Shown here: positions 12,205 to 22,856 of the stretch, piece after piece
How positions within the stretch are numbered: the stretch's first letter is position 1
Layout: the number at the start of each line of letters is the position of its first letter
Source: Acanthosepion esculentum
Taxonomy: Eukaryota > Mollusca > Cephalopoda > Sepiida > Sepiidae
Direction: 5' to 3'
Assembly: GCA_964036315.1 (NCBI GenBank)
Contig: OZ038480.1
Coordinates: 6,859,703-6,923,702 of the forward strand
Length of the DNA stretch: 64,000 nt
Made by a program: the position numbers and the translations under genes
Notes under the pieces: model-generated
What the model saw: the letters and a program-made list of their open reading frames with translations, nothing else
Told to the model about the DNA's origin: nothing
The model's database searches: none

Positions 12205-12690
12205 GATCAGTAGAAACTGGACTATTCAGATGATTATTCAACTTAGCAGTCACTTTGGCTGCAGTAGTCCAATGATTTTTTGCCACATTGCGTTTCAATG
12301 CACGTCGGTTCCTTTCAGTAAGTTTGCAAGTCCGGCCCGAATTGTTATGCTTGCTAGAGGTTTTACCCTGTTTCTTGAATTGCGTCATAATTCTTGATTG
12401 GTAGCTCTTGAAAAACCAAACAGTTCAGCAACCTTAGTGATCGAGGCTCCTGCCATGCGAGCTCCAACAATTTGCCCATTTTCGAACTCGGAGAGGTCAC
12501 GCATTTAGCTTAAATTTTACTAAGTTCTAAAAGTAAATAAGACAAAGACAGTAAATTAGATAAATAAACGTATTTACAATAGATATAACCTGCAATTACG
12601 AAGTTTTAGTTAAAGTTCTTAATATAATAGGTCTTTGAAATATAGGAGTGGAATTTGCACCTGTTCCAATTATTTTGTTCAACCCCTGTA
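12205..12690 (-). pseudogene. 5' part of a Tc1 transposon: TIR and transposase N-terminus
   Basis: The minus strand begins with a TA dinucleotide and a Tc1-like end CAGGGGTTGAACAAAATAAT (TIR within 12655-12688). The transposase start ATG is at 12502-12504. It encodes MRDLSEFENGQIVGARMAG, the N-terminal helix-turn-helix region. A one-base frameshift near 12395 separates this from TSSKHNNSGRTCKLTERNR and RRALKRNVAKNHWTTAAKV, the second HTH and its basic linker, ending at PVST. The coding sequence stops at the edge of the palindrome at 12204, and the DDE catalytic domain is absent. The truncation and frameshift make it inactive. Tc1 family identity is confident; the subfamily is not assigned. 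Confidence 0.85.
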
Positions 12691-13054
12691 TATATAGTTT
12701 GAAGATTGCGTTCTAGTCCTTGGCATGACGATAAACTACATTCAGAAGTAAGGCTTCTGATCGGGAGATTAGAGGTTTTAACGAACGTGAAAACACCTCT
12801 TAACCAGGGGTTTGTAGCACCTGTTAGGGTCTCAGCTGTGGACAAATGCTCAAACAAAAACAAAATACTATGAACGCAATGCATATTTATATGAAAAAAT
12901 GACAACAATAAATATTTATAGTAAAATTACCAACAATTAAAACAAAATGACTAGCAATACATTTTATCTGTGGTTTAAACCGTAAAATTCTGTTCAAAGT
13001 ATTTAAACTTCGGCATTAAATAACCCATAGAGGTGTTGATATGCCTCTAAACAA
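12691..13054. other. Unassigned stretch
   Basis: No recognisable feature beyond AT-rich sequence next to the Tc1 end. Confidence 0.4.
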
Positions 13055-13323
13055 AGTCAACCAAAAATTGCGTTCAAGTCTAAAACACACTGTCGCCACT
13101 CAGTGTTAAACTCAGTGTCTACTTTTATATTTATACACGGTTTATCTCTGATAATGAGCCCTTTTACCCATAAACATGGCACACCTGAAAACAATATTTT
13201 TATAATGAGTATTTCGTCACTTGTACCGCCTGAAGATTGTGAGAGAGCCGCATAACTATCTAGGTGTCCACATGAAACTTGAAATTGCGGAAAAGTAGTA
13301 ATATCTGAGTACTGTTTTTCACA

Positions 13324-13368
<45 letters not shown>

Positions 13369-13370
13369 TA
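13055..13370 (+). repeat. Dispersed repeat copy plus CA/TA microsatellite
   Basis: 13055-13195 matches the family at 19742 (ACTGTCGCC, then CACTTTTATATTTA-like, then ATCTCTGATATTGAGC-like, then ATAAAYATRGCACAC). A (CA)n(TA)n run occupies about 13327-13369. Confidence 0.65.
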
Positions 13371-13374
13371 GAAG

Positions 13375-13708
13375 GAAGAGTTCATGTGTACTTCTTATAG
13401 TATGTAAAATTGGTTAATAAAACAAGGGCAAACGAAAGGGTACCAATGTGATCAGTACGAAAAATATTTATTAGATATTAATTATTAACCAGAAGACAAA
13501 AATGAAGCACGAAAATTATGGTTTTAAATCCGGAATTTTCGGGCACACCTGTGTCCTTCATCAGTGATGCGAGAAATAAACAGAGAAACGGGGAAAATTC
13601 ACCAACTGTTGTCCTTGTGACTGGTGTGACTGCTTATGTAAATGTTATTATTATTAAAAATTCGATCTTTGTTTGATTTCTCGCTGTGCGAAACTTCTTG
13701 TCAAAAGA

Positions 13709-13710
<2 letters not shown>
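13375..13710 (-). repeat. Repeat with CTGATGA...GAAA core on the minus strand
   Basis: The minus strand shows CTGATGA (13558-13564), a potential stem GGACACA/TGTGCCC and then GAAA (13537-13540). This is the order of conserved elements in a hammerhead ribozyme core, with one extra A before the stem. An AT-rich tail follows. This could be the end of a Penelope-like or similar element; no coding sequence supports that. Confidence 0.4.
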
Positions 13711-13772
<62 letters not shown>

Positions 13773-13983
13773 TGTGGAGACAGAGATCAACACAGAATGA
13801 CGACAGTCTATGTGGGTTGGATAGTGGCTTGACTATTTATAGTCGAGTTACTATCCAACTACTATTCAAACAACATGGCCTGAAGATTGAGTTCTAGTAT
13901 GAAACAGCTTGTCACCATTCGGTGTTGATCTCGGTGTCGACACTGCTTATATTTACATACACTCTATACCGGATATTGAGTAC
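13711..13983 (+). repeat. TA microsatellite and a dispersed repeat copy
   Basis: (TA)n spans about 13711-13768. A third copy of the dispersed repeat (ATGAAACAGCTTGTCACC ... GATATTGAGTAC) spans 13880-13983 and is cut exactly where the LTR begins at 13984. Confidence 0.65.
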
Positions 13984-14160
13984 TATCGGGTTATCTCCTC
14001 CTAATTTCCGAAACTGCTCCCAGGAGCCGCTCTCAGGACTATAAATACTCTGCGATAATATTTATCACTCACTTCCGATCTTATCCGCCAACATGTAACC
14101 TCGCGCGGAAAACGCGTTCCCTTTGGGGAAAAGCAATGAACAATACATATATAGGCACGC

Positions 14161-14195
<35 letters not shown>

Positions 14196-14457
14196 CACAC
14201 AAATACGTACATACGTACGCACGTACATTCACTCACTACACATACTTTGGACTAAAACGTTTTTTTTTGTTACACATGTCTTTGTCGCTTGAATACCTTT
14301 GTTATTAATACATTATCATTTGTTTGTACATATATATTGATTCATGTCGTTTCTTAATTTATTTACGTGGACTCACATCCCGAGTCTGCCGTGTTTGTTG
14401 TGGGAATTTCAGGAGACACACCTGTGTATATATCAACGCAAACACCGGCTCGCAACA
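13984..14457 (+). mobile_element. 5' LTR of a Ty3/gypsy-like element
   Basis: It begins TATCGGGTTATCTCCTCC, a decayed form of the TGTCG...CTCCTCC start seen in other LTRs here. It carries a TATA-type promoter CTATAAATACTCTGCG near 14039-14054 and ends CGCAACA at 14457. Two bases later comes a PBS-like TGGTGACGCCCAACGTC (14461-14477). The first ~100 bp match the LTR at 15249. A (CA)n microsatellite at about 14157-14203 interrupts the middle. Confidence 0.6.
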
Positions 14458-14460
14458 AGT

Positions 14461-14477
14461 TGGTGACGCCCAACGTC
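14461..14477 (+). other. Primer binding site (PBS)
   Basis: TGGTGACGCCCAACGTC begins with TGG, as expected for pairing to a tRNA 3' CCA, and lies 3 bases after the LTR end. A related PBS, TGGTGACTACCCGACGTG, sits in the same position in the element at 55-57 kb, which supports the call. Confidence 0.6.
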
Positions 14478-15248
14478 ATCATTATTTTTCTCCTGATAAC
14501 AAGAAACACAAAAGACAGACTCCAAATATGCAGTTGCACATCTTTTTCAAACCAAGAGACAGTAAAGAAAAACATGGAAAAACTTCTCTTTCTACTCTGC
14601 CATGCACGGCGGACACTACAAATTTATAACAAAAAAGCATTTCTACAACTACAAAATTTGTGATTAGTTCCTATGAAAGTGCAAAAGCACACGTTTCAAA
14701 CACTACAAAATATTTTCACTACACATGATGTTCTCCGACTCAGCAAATAGATTTTTTTGCAACACGTGGGACCCGAAAAAAATCGCTATTCGCATTTCAA
14801 TTACTACTACATAGGTCCATCAGTAGGCAACAATACACGCTATTTCCCCACTGTTTCTTTTGCTTGACCCTGCAGTATACGTCGACATTTTGAGTCAATA
14901 TACAGACTTCTTAGCTAGAGTCGATATTTTCAAATGACTAACAATAAACACAACACCATTACGCTCGACATGATCAATACAAAAAGGGTGACAAAATCAA
15001 TTCAACGTGGTGCATTCGAAAAAAGACAAAATTTAATAGCAAACGCTGAGCAATTTCTACTACCGACGCATTTTCCAGAGCGTGCTACATTCAACTAGAA
15101 AACATGATGGGAGCACAAGTACATTGGGTGGAATTATGCATCTCAACCACACTTCCGACACCTTTTCTTTTCAGCTCACGAGGACAGAAATAACTACACG
15201 AACATTAAATAGGGACAGAAAAAATTCTAGCCATCTGGAGGGAAGTAC
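14478..15248 (+). mobile_element. Internal region of the non-autonomous LTR element
   Basis: About 770 bp between PBS and second LTR has no gag or pol coding. A purine-rich GGAGGGAAGTAC at 15237-15248, directly before the LTR start, is a polypurine-tract candidate. Confidence 0.5.
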
Positions 15249-15540
15249 TGTCGAGTTACCTCCTCCTAATTTTCGAAACTGCTCCTAGGAGACGCTCTCA
15301 GGACTATAAATACTCTGCGATAATTTGTATCACTCTCTTCACGGTGGTGACGACGAGGGAGTCCTGAAGTGGATAGTGACTGCGGTGGTTGGCGTAATCG
15401 ATACTAGCCTGTCAACCACATTCCGTGCGGGAGGTTAGTGAAGCTTGAGCGAGAAAGCGGTGGTAACGAGACAGGCAATTATGATGGTGATGGCGACAAA
15501 GAGCCTGTATGTCGCTAGGTGGCCTTTCCGCCCGCAACTA
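15249..15540 (+). mobile_element. 3' LTR (right end tentative)
   Basis: TGTCGAGTTACCTCCTCC at 15249 is followed by a TATA-type CTATAAATACTCTGCG, matching the 5' LTR over its first ~100 bp. Downstream the two LTRs diverge. The end is placed at CCGCCCGCAACTA near 15540 by analogy with the 5' LTR end and is uncertain. No target duplication could be confirmed. Confidence 0.45.
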
Positions 15541-16658
15541 TGCTGGGCCTTACGAGGGGGCTTTCTGTTAAGCAAATTCCCTTGGGTCATCTTTTTTCGG
15601 TGGGAACATTAGTGATTGGCTATTGTATTTTATTGCATGGATTTTCTTTTGTGGACTGGATGTGATACTTGCAGTCCCTGCGCAGAAAACGACTTGGTTT
15701 ATTTTGTGTTTTGCTTTCTTGACGTTCTCATCCGGCCGATATGTTGAGTGAGAAAGAGATCTAATTGCAGCGGGGTATAACGTTTGTTTTTGTCTTTTGT
15801 TTGTTTGTTTTGTTTCGTTTTTTTTAAATAGATTATTATCTGTTAATAGATTATTATATATTAAAATTTTCTACCGAATTCTGCTAGTGGCCCACGATTA
15901 AACAGGCTTCCAGATAACTATAAGTTATTACGAGCTTTAAGTTCCCTGCAAATCTATAAACATTTGGTGTGATAATATCTGTTACAGAAGAAGGAACAGA
16001 ATAAAATGAGTTTTTATCAACTTGATTCTTTCAACCTATCGAAATCTGTGTATGTATCGAGTTTATGTACACGATACAATTATCATCAACCAGCGAGAGA
16101 GAAGAATTCTACAAATATCGAATAATTTATAGAACAGAACCATAACAATCTTAACCATAATATAACATACTCAAGCGTGTTTAGTTTCGATATTGTACAA
16201 TTGTACCTTTCTAGTCTGGCAACTCCGATGGTTCAGCATTTTTTCAATCTGCCGCAAAGCGATACCTTTGAACTCACCTTGATCAGCCGTCATCAGTTTG
16301 TTTATCTGCCACTGGAGTCCTTTGATTCGAGTTGAAATGAACTCTAAATTCTATACGTTTGATATTTATTTTAATATAAAATTATTTTAACACAAAATTA
16401 AACGTGTATTTATTGATTTTCTGAATATACACTCTTATAAATTATTTTATTACAACCAAAATTAAAAATCATAAACACAGCTTTTTTTAATTTATAATTA
16501 TATCAAAAATATATCTTTGCGCTTTCCTCACTTTTAAAAATTGATAACCTGCTAAATTGTTGGGGGAGGGGTACTTTACGCGGCCTTACAATAAGATTAA
16601 ATAGGTAAAACCGCAAAGCGTGTATTTCGAGGGAGGTGATGAAAATTAGGTGTTAGTT
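15541..16658. other. Unassigned stretch
   Basis: AT-rich and T-rich sequence with no recognisable gene or element end. Confidence 0.4.
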
Positions 16659-17562
16659 TGTTGCGGGGCCGATAAGGATGTCGCCCCCGCAAGCTTATTG
16701 AAGAAAGGTGAGAAACAGACAATGAGAGGACAAAGGCGGAGGTTTATGAAACAATAAACGTCGAATTTATTTATCCAAAGTGTACAAGAGTGTATTCGGG
16801 AGAGGTGTGTTTGTATCGGTGTCGGGTCCGGTATGACTGGTTTCCTTCAGGGGAAGTGGATTCGGTTGTATCGGCGAAACGAGTGTAGAGTTGGTCGGCG
16901 GCGGTAGTGGTCGACTGCCGGATGGGAGAGTTGGCAGTAGCTGGTTGGTCGAAGGTTCGTTGGGTCGGTTCGGATGTTCCTAAACAGGGCCGAGTCAGAA
17001 TAGTGATACGACTTCCAACTGCGGAGACAGGGTTGCGCCGAAGTGTAACACTTGACGAAGGCGATAGTCCTTAAACAGGGCCGAGACAGTAGTGATACGA
17101 CTTCCAGGGCGGATCAACCGCGGAGACGGGATCGCGCCGAAGTGTAACACTTGAAGCTGGAGTCAGAGAGGAGATACGTCTTCCAGGGCGGATGGACCGC
17201 GAAAACGAGGTCACGCCGATGAGTATTCTCTCGATAAAGCACCGGAAACTCACAAATGTAGCGTACTACACTTTGATCCAGGCCCTTTTGGACGAAAAAA
17301 AGGGGCTAACAATATGTGAAACGATTTGTTCAAGTACTCGCTGGCTAAAGGGAGTAGAAAACCGTAGATATAAAATTAATCCCCATGTTATTCGATGTTT
17401 GAGAAGCGCTGCCTAATCCGATGCTCACGAGGTACTGTTTTGGAGTCAACAATATTGGCCGGTCGTCCAGTTTTACACATGCTGCTTGACTTAAATCTGC
17501 GAGGTCAAGGGTTGTGAAGGTCAGGTCGTTTTTCTAGGAAGCGGGTAATGGCGGCCGCGACA
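16659..17562 (-). mobile_element. Solo LTR with 4-bp TSD
   Basis: The 904-bp unit starts TGTTGCGGGGCCG and ends GGCCGCGACA. On the minus strand this is TGTCGCGG...CAACA, in line with other LTRs of the window. AGTT precedes it (16655-16658) and follows it (17563-17566) as a target duplication. Internally a ~90-bp segment containing CAGGGCCGAG, ATACGACTTCC and CGCCGAAGTGTAACACTTGA is tandemly duplicated from about 16985. No internal coding region exists, so it is a recombinant solo LTR. Confidence 0.65.
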
Positions 17563-17566
17563 AGTT

Positions 17567-18122
17567 TGTGGCGGATTTCACCACATTAATTTAACTTTAG
17601 GTGAGGAAACAAAACTGACGTGAAAAAGGATAAGCAAAAGACATCATTACACATAAAATATGTATTTAACAAGATGCACAAGGATGTGAAAGAAGGCATG
17701 CATTGAATAGGAAAAAAGGTTGAATAAAACAAGAGTTTAACTATTATTTTGTATTCCAAAGTTCACGAAAGAAAGTTTGTGATAGTTTCTTGTAATAAAT
17801 GTTCTCAACAGTTTTGCTGTGTAAGAAAAGATTATGTGAGTATAAGGAATGTTCAGCATGTGAGTGGTGGTGTGAGTGAGAAGATTGGCGCATGGTTTCA
17901 ACTGTCGTGGATTCGTTTGGCAGCTGAAATCTCACTAATTATCTAAGAATATTTCTTGCTTATATAGGTTACATAGGCTCCGAATCGCTGCGCGGGAAGA
18001 GTTATTCTTCACGTGCAGACAATCTGATTGGTTGGCATTGACCAATCAGCGAGCGAGTTTCGGAGAGACTCAAGAAAGCTTCTGGGATCCGTTTCTCCCA
18101 AAAGTGCACAAAATTGACGACA
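17567..18122 (-). mobile_element. Second LTR-like unit with CCAAT and TATA promoter
   Basis: It is bounded by TGTGGCGGATTTC at 17567 and TTGACGACA at 18122, i.e. TG...CA on both strands. On the minus strand it shows two CCAAT motifs (within about 18018-18046), then TATATAAG about 75 bp further on (near 17961-17968), the order of a Pol II promoter. Its left edge coincides with the target site of the neighbouring solo LTR. No TSD of its own is found. Confidence 0.5.
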
Positions 18123-18653
18123 TGAAAATAGAGCGATTACAAAATTGTCGCAGTACTGCGATTTGTAAATTGCCTGTAGTAATGTAGTGGTGATTTATTA
18201 ACCAATGAATGCTTGACGTTGTATGTGATTTGTATTTGTGTATGTACGTATGTGTGTGCGATATAGATCGGCACAAGTTTACTGCTCCCAAAGAGTTCTA
18301 GCAAATGTCTGCCCTACGTTCAATTTAAAAGAACCGTTCCGTTTTTCCAAACTGTTAAGTAGCACTTCGTATATCCAATGCACTTTTAATATGTGAAACA
18401 GATATTCATTTTAAATTTTTATGATGGATGCTGATGATGATACCTTAATGAGGGCTAAGGGGTCCAACCCTCCTAGTGTGATTACAGTATCCCTGGACAC
18501 TAAGCTGAGTATTTCTACATCTTCACGCCTGTGCTAGATGGCCATGAAAGGATTCATCCACACTTATTTCATTTTTAACCCTGCTGAGTGTCTAGCCACC
18601 CCACTCAACAGAAAAGGCTAATGACTGGTTGAACCACCAATAACTTGACCATG

Positions 18654-18655
<2 letters not shown>
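18123..18655. other. Unassigned stretch
   Basis: No recognised feature. 18420-18650 has the moderate GC and stop-rich look of an old repeat, but no terminus is seen. Confidence 0.4.
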
Positions 18656-18730
<75 letters not shown>

Positions 18731-19060
18731 ATGTGTGTGTGTGTGTGTGTATATAGTGTAAAATTTATCCATTTTCATCGAGAAAAAGTAATGTCGCAGA
18801 CAGATGATTTATAGCTGCAGACAATGTAGACATAGGATGGTTACTGGCAGTTTAAGCCTTAATGCAATAATCAGGCCAAATACATGCAACATACCTATAC
18901 ACACACGTGTGCGCGCGCACACACACACACACACATACACACACATATATATGTGTGTATGTATGTGTGTGAGAGTTAAAGATCAGATATGGATCAGAAT
19001 CCGACAGGATGATAAAATAAAAGAACAAGTAGGAAACAGGCTTCACTTTTATTAAAGCTT

Positions 19061-19125
<65 letters not shown>

Positions 19126-19316
19126 CACACACACACATATATATGTATATATATACATATATATGTATATACATATATACATATATATGTATATATATAT
19201 ATATACACATATATATGGTCACGCACATATATATGTATATATATATATATATACATATATACACACGCACATATATATGTATATATATATATACATATAT
19301 ACACACACATACATTT
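18656..19316. repeat. Nested TA/TG/CA microsatellites
   Basis: Blocks are CA-TA-TG at about 18656-18752, CA-TA-TG at about 18898-18975, and a long TA/CA/TATG mosaic at 19064-19316. The last reads open in several frames on both strands (Tyr/Ile/His/Thr repeats), which is not coding. Confidence 0.9.
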
Positions 19317-19741
19317 CAAGTTTGATTAAATACTAACGAAAGTTTTGCTACGGAAACTCTCTCTCTCTCTTTCTCTCACCCTTTCTCTCTCCAGAATGCC
19401 TCCCTACAACATACAATCTTTAAGGTCCAGGATCAACCGATATCTATCGTACACGTCCCTAATAATGTACCCTTCTTAATCCCGCCTTAAAACCATTTCG
19501 CTCAGTTACCGTGTGTCACTTTTGAGCCTTGTATTCGGTGAATTAACAGCATTAAATAAATGTATGTATTTAATTGTGAAAGCTGAGAGCACCATAATAA
19601 TGATGAAAGTATTGACTAAGCTAATGATCTCTGTTCATAGGGAGGAACGCGACGAGTAGCTGAGATATTATTATTTTTAGATCCCCCTGATATATATATA
19701 TATATAAATAGCCGAGAAAAACAACAGCACTAGTCGCCTGA
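19317..19741. other. Unassigned stretch
   Basis: A CT-rich tract at about 19360-19392; otherwise no recognisable feature. Confidence 0.4.
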
Positions 19742-19875
19742 CGATTGCACTAGCATGAAACAGACTGTCGCCTCGAAGTGCTGACTTCCATGTCCACTTT
19801 TATATTTACACACGATCTATCTCTGATATTGAGCACTTTATCCCATAAATATAGCACACTTTAAGACTATATTTC

Positions 19876-19934
<59 letters not shown>
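19742..19934 (+). repeat. Fullest copy of the dispersed repeat, ending in a TA run
   Basis: This copy starts CACTAGCATGAAACAGACTG and runs through CTGACTTCCATGTCCACTT and ATCTCTGATATTGAGCACTT to GCACACTTTAAGACTATATT. It then joins (TA)n at 19880-19934. The TA junction recurs at the 5-kb copy, so the microsatellite may be part of the element. Confidence 0.7.
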
Positions 19935-20538
<604 letters not shown>

Positions 20539-22094
20539 ATGAAAAGAAAGGCAAAACGGATATATCTGTCTTTAATTTGACAATCAATTCCTTTCTATTC
20601 CTTGTTTAGATGATAAAATATAAATTATTGAACAGTGATAATCAATAAAGAGATAAGTTTAATCTTTACGCGATAAACTGATGTTTTTAATCTATTTGAT
20701 TAAAAAGATACTTGATAACAAAATGACTAAATAAAATATATCATGAAAATAAAATACCTGCTGATATATCCTATTCTATTAAATAGAATAAGATATACTT
20801 GTAGAATGCTTACCTGTAGAAAAATTACGAGAGGAAATATATTCGTGATACCTAAGGTTCAAAATAAATTTAAAAAAATGAAAATCCTTCTTGAAGATTT
20901 CATTATAGTTTTAATTTCAAGCTAATAGATTAAATTTATTATGGCCCTGTAGTCATTAAAACGGGCTAATTAATCCCGACAAATGATTAATGCAACTAAA
21001 TATGGTTTACTAAAACAGCTGATTATTACATTAATAAAACTCTTGACTCATTAACTCTAAAGAAATGCTTAGCGAAGAAATCTAATTACTATGCAGACGT
21101 GTGATAAATTCATTGGATCATATTACTCAGAACATGTAAATAGCGTAAGAAAGTAAGGAAATAAAAAAACACGTTAAAATATTGAAGATTACGTAGTTTA
21201 GCTATGTATGTCAAAGTTGGTGACGAGTCGTCACAAACTTTGACATACATAACTACAACGAACGCAGTCATGTGCAGAAACATCATTCAATACAATACAC
21301 TTTTACGTTTCATATTTATTTACTAACTTCACCTTTGTCTGGTACAAGATCACATTAGCTAGAAATATATTAAAAAAAGTATAAATTCACTTTCATCATA
21401 TCTTTAGGTCTTGTTATAATTCTAATCATCGCTTTTTTATACAATAAACTTTGCCGAGGAGTGAAGGTAGTTAAAATAAAAGCGGTGTCAAAGGAAAAAC
21501 CGTCCTTTTAACACTCTTCGTCTTTTTTTTTGTCTTTTCGGGCATGAAGGTCCATGTTTGCCAAAAATTCCTATTACCGATATTCTTTAATAGACACTGT
21601 CAATGGGTGAACTTAGCGCGTGTCTAGTTGGGCAAAGGAAGATTGCATTGCGCCTTCTTTCAATTTGCAAAGGTCTACCGGCCTTGAAAATCAACATTCC
21701 AAGTCCTAACATTTTACCTAATCTCGAATACTGATCTGTGGCTAATGCTAATTGGAAACATGCAACTATTCCAACCATAAATCAGGCTAGCATTGTAACC
21801 AAAGTTGTTACAAGGCTACATTTTTAGAGCATTGAATTTGCTGGTAAATATGCATTTTTCATATATTTTTCTGTAATTTTTGTTAAACATTTGAAAAATA
21901 ATTATCTTTTCCCGAGTAAAATAATACGTTGAACATTTAGAATGAGAACTCTAAAGAGATGTTGAAGATTATCGGGGTCACGGCTCTAAGATAGAATGGG
22001 GGGGGGGGGTAAAGTTGTTGAACTTCATTTCTATAGCCAAAATTTAAAATTTGCTTTTCTTTGACCAGAAAAATCGAAAAAAGTATTAAGCTCT
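20539..22094. other. Unassigned AT-rich stretch with one short palindrome
   Basis: No gene recognised. A near-perfect 57-bp palindrome at 21199-21255 and a G10 run near 22000-22010 are the only structures seen. Confidence 0.5.
21199..21255. repeat. Short near-perfect palindrome
   Basis: Arms of 28 bp (TATGTATGTCAAAGTT ... AACTTTGACATACATA) pair around a central G within TGACGAGTCGTCA, with two mismatches. It is likely the core of a tiny fold-back or MITE relic. Confidence 0.8.
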
Positions 22095-22180
22095 AGCTTA
22101 TTAGATTAAAACCTTGGTTCGTGAATTTGGTGATATTGTGAGTTCAATCCCTGGACCGGGTAGTACAGACTTAGATTCGG
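22095..22180 (+). mobile_element. tRNA-derived SINE fragment beside the minisatellite
   Basis: An A-box-like TAGCTTATTAG (about 22095-22110) and a B-box-like AGTTCAATCCC (about 22141-22151) sit at tRNA spacing, followed by TGGACCGGG. The element directly precedes the left end of the large tandem array. Confidence 0.55.
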
Positions 22181-22207
22181 TGTAAACTTGGGGGGATGCA
22201 ATAACTA

Positions 22208-22378
22208 AGAGAGAGAGAGAGAGAATGTATTACTGAAGGCAACAAATGGTATGGAGAACCATGTTTACTCACGTCCTGAAGGGACATAACAGAGAGAGAG
22301 AGAGAGAGAGAGAGAATGTATTACTGAAGGCAACAAATGGTATGGAGAACCATGTTTACTCACGTCCTGAAGGGACAT

Positions 22379-22418
<40 letters not shown>

Positions 22419-22819
22419 TACTGAAGGCAACAAATGGTATGGAGAACCATGTTTACTCACGTCCTGAAGGGACATAACAGAGAGAGAGAGAGAGAGAGAA
22501 TGTATTACTGAAGTCAACAAATGGTATGGAGAACCATGTTTACTCACGTCCTGAAGGGACATAACAGAGAGAGAGAGAGAGAATGTATTACTGAAGGCAA
22601 CAAATGGTATGGAGAACCATGGTTACTCACGTCCTGAAGGGGCATAACAGAGAGAGGGAGAGAGAGAGAATGTATTACTGAAGGCAACAAATGGTATGGA
22701 GAACCATGGTTACTCACATCCTGAAGGGATATAACAGAGAGAGATAGAGAGAGAGAATGTATTACTGAAGGCAACAAATGGTATGGAGAACCATGTTTAC
22801 TCACGTCCTGAAGGGACAT

Positions 22820-22856
<37 letters not shown>

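Noticed and set aside
12606..12908. 100-codon minus-strand frame
   Set aside because: It overlaps the Tc1 inverted repeat and has no domain.
14001..14228. Val/Cys-rich and His/Thr-rich frames
   Set aside because: They run through the CA microsatellite inside an LTR.
18852..19336. Several overlapping Tyr/Ile/His/Thr-rich frames on both strands
   Set aside because: Translation of TA/CA microsatellite; all are open on both strands for the same reason.
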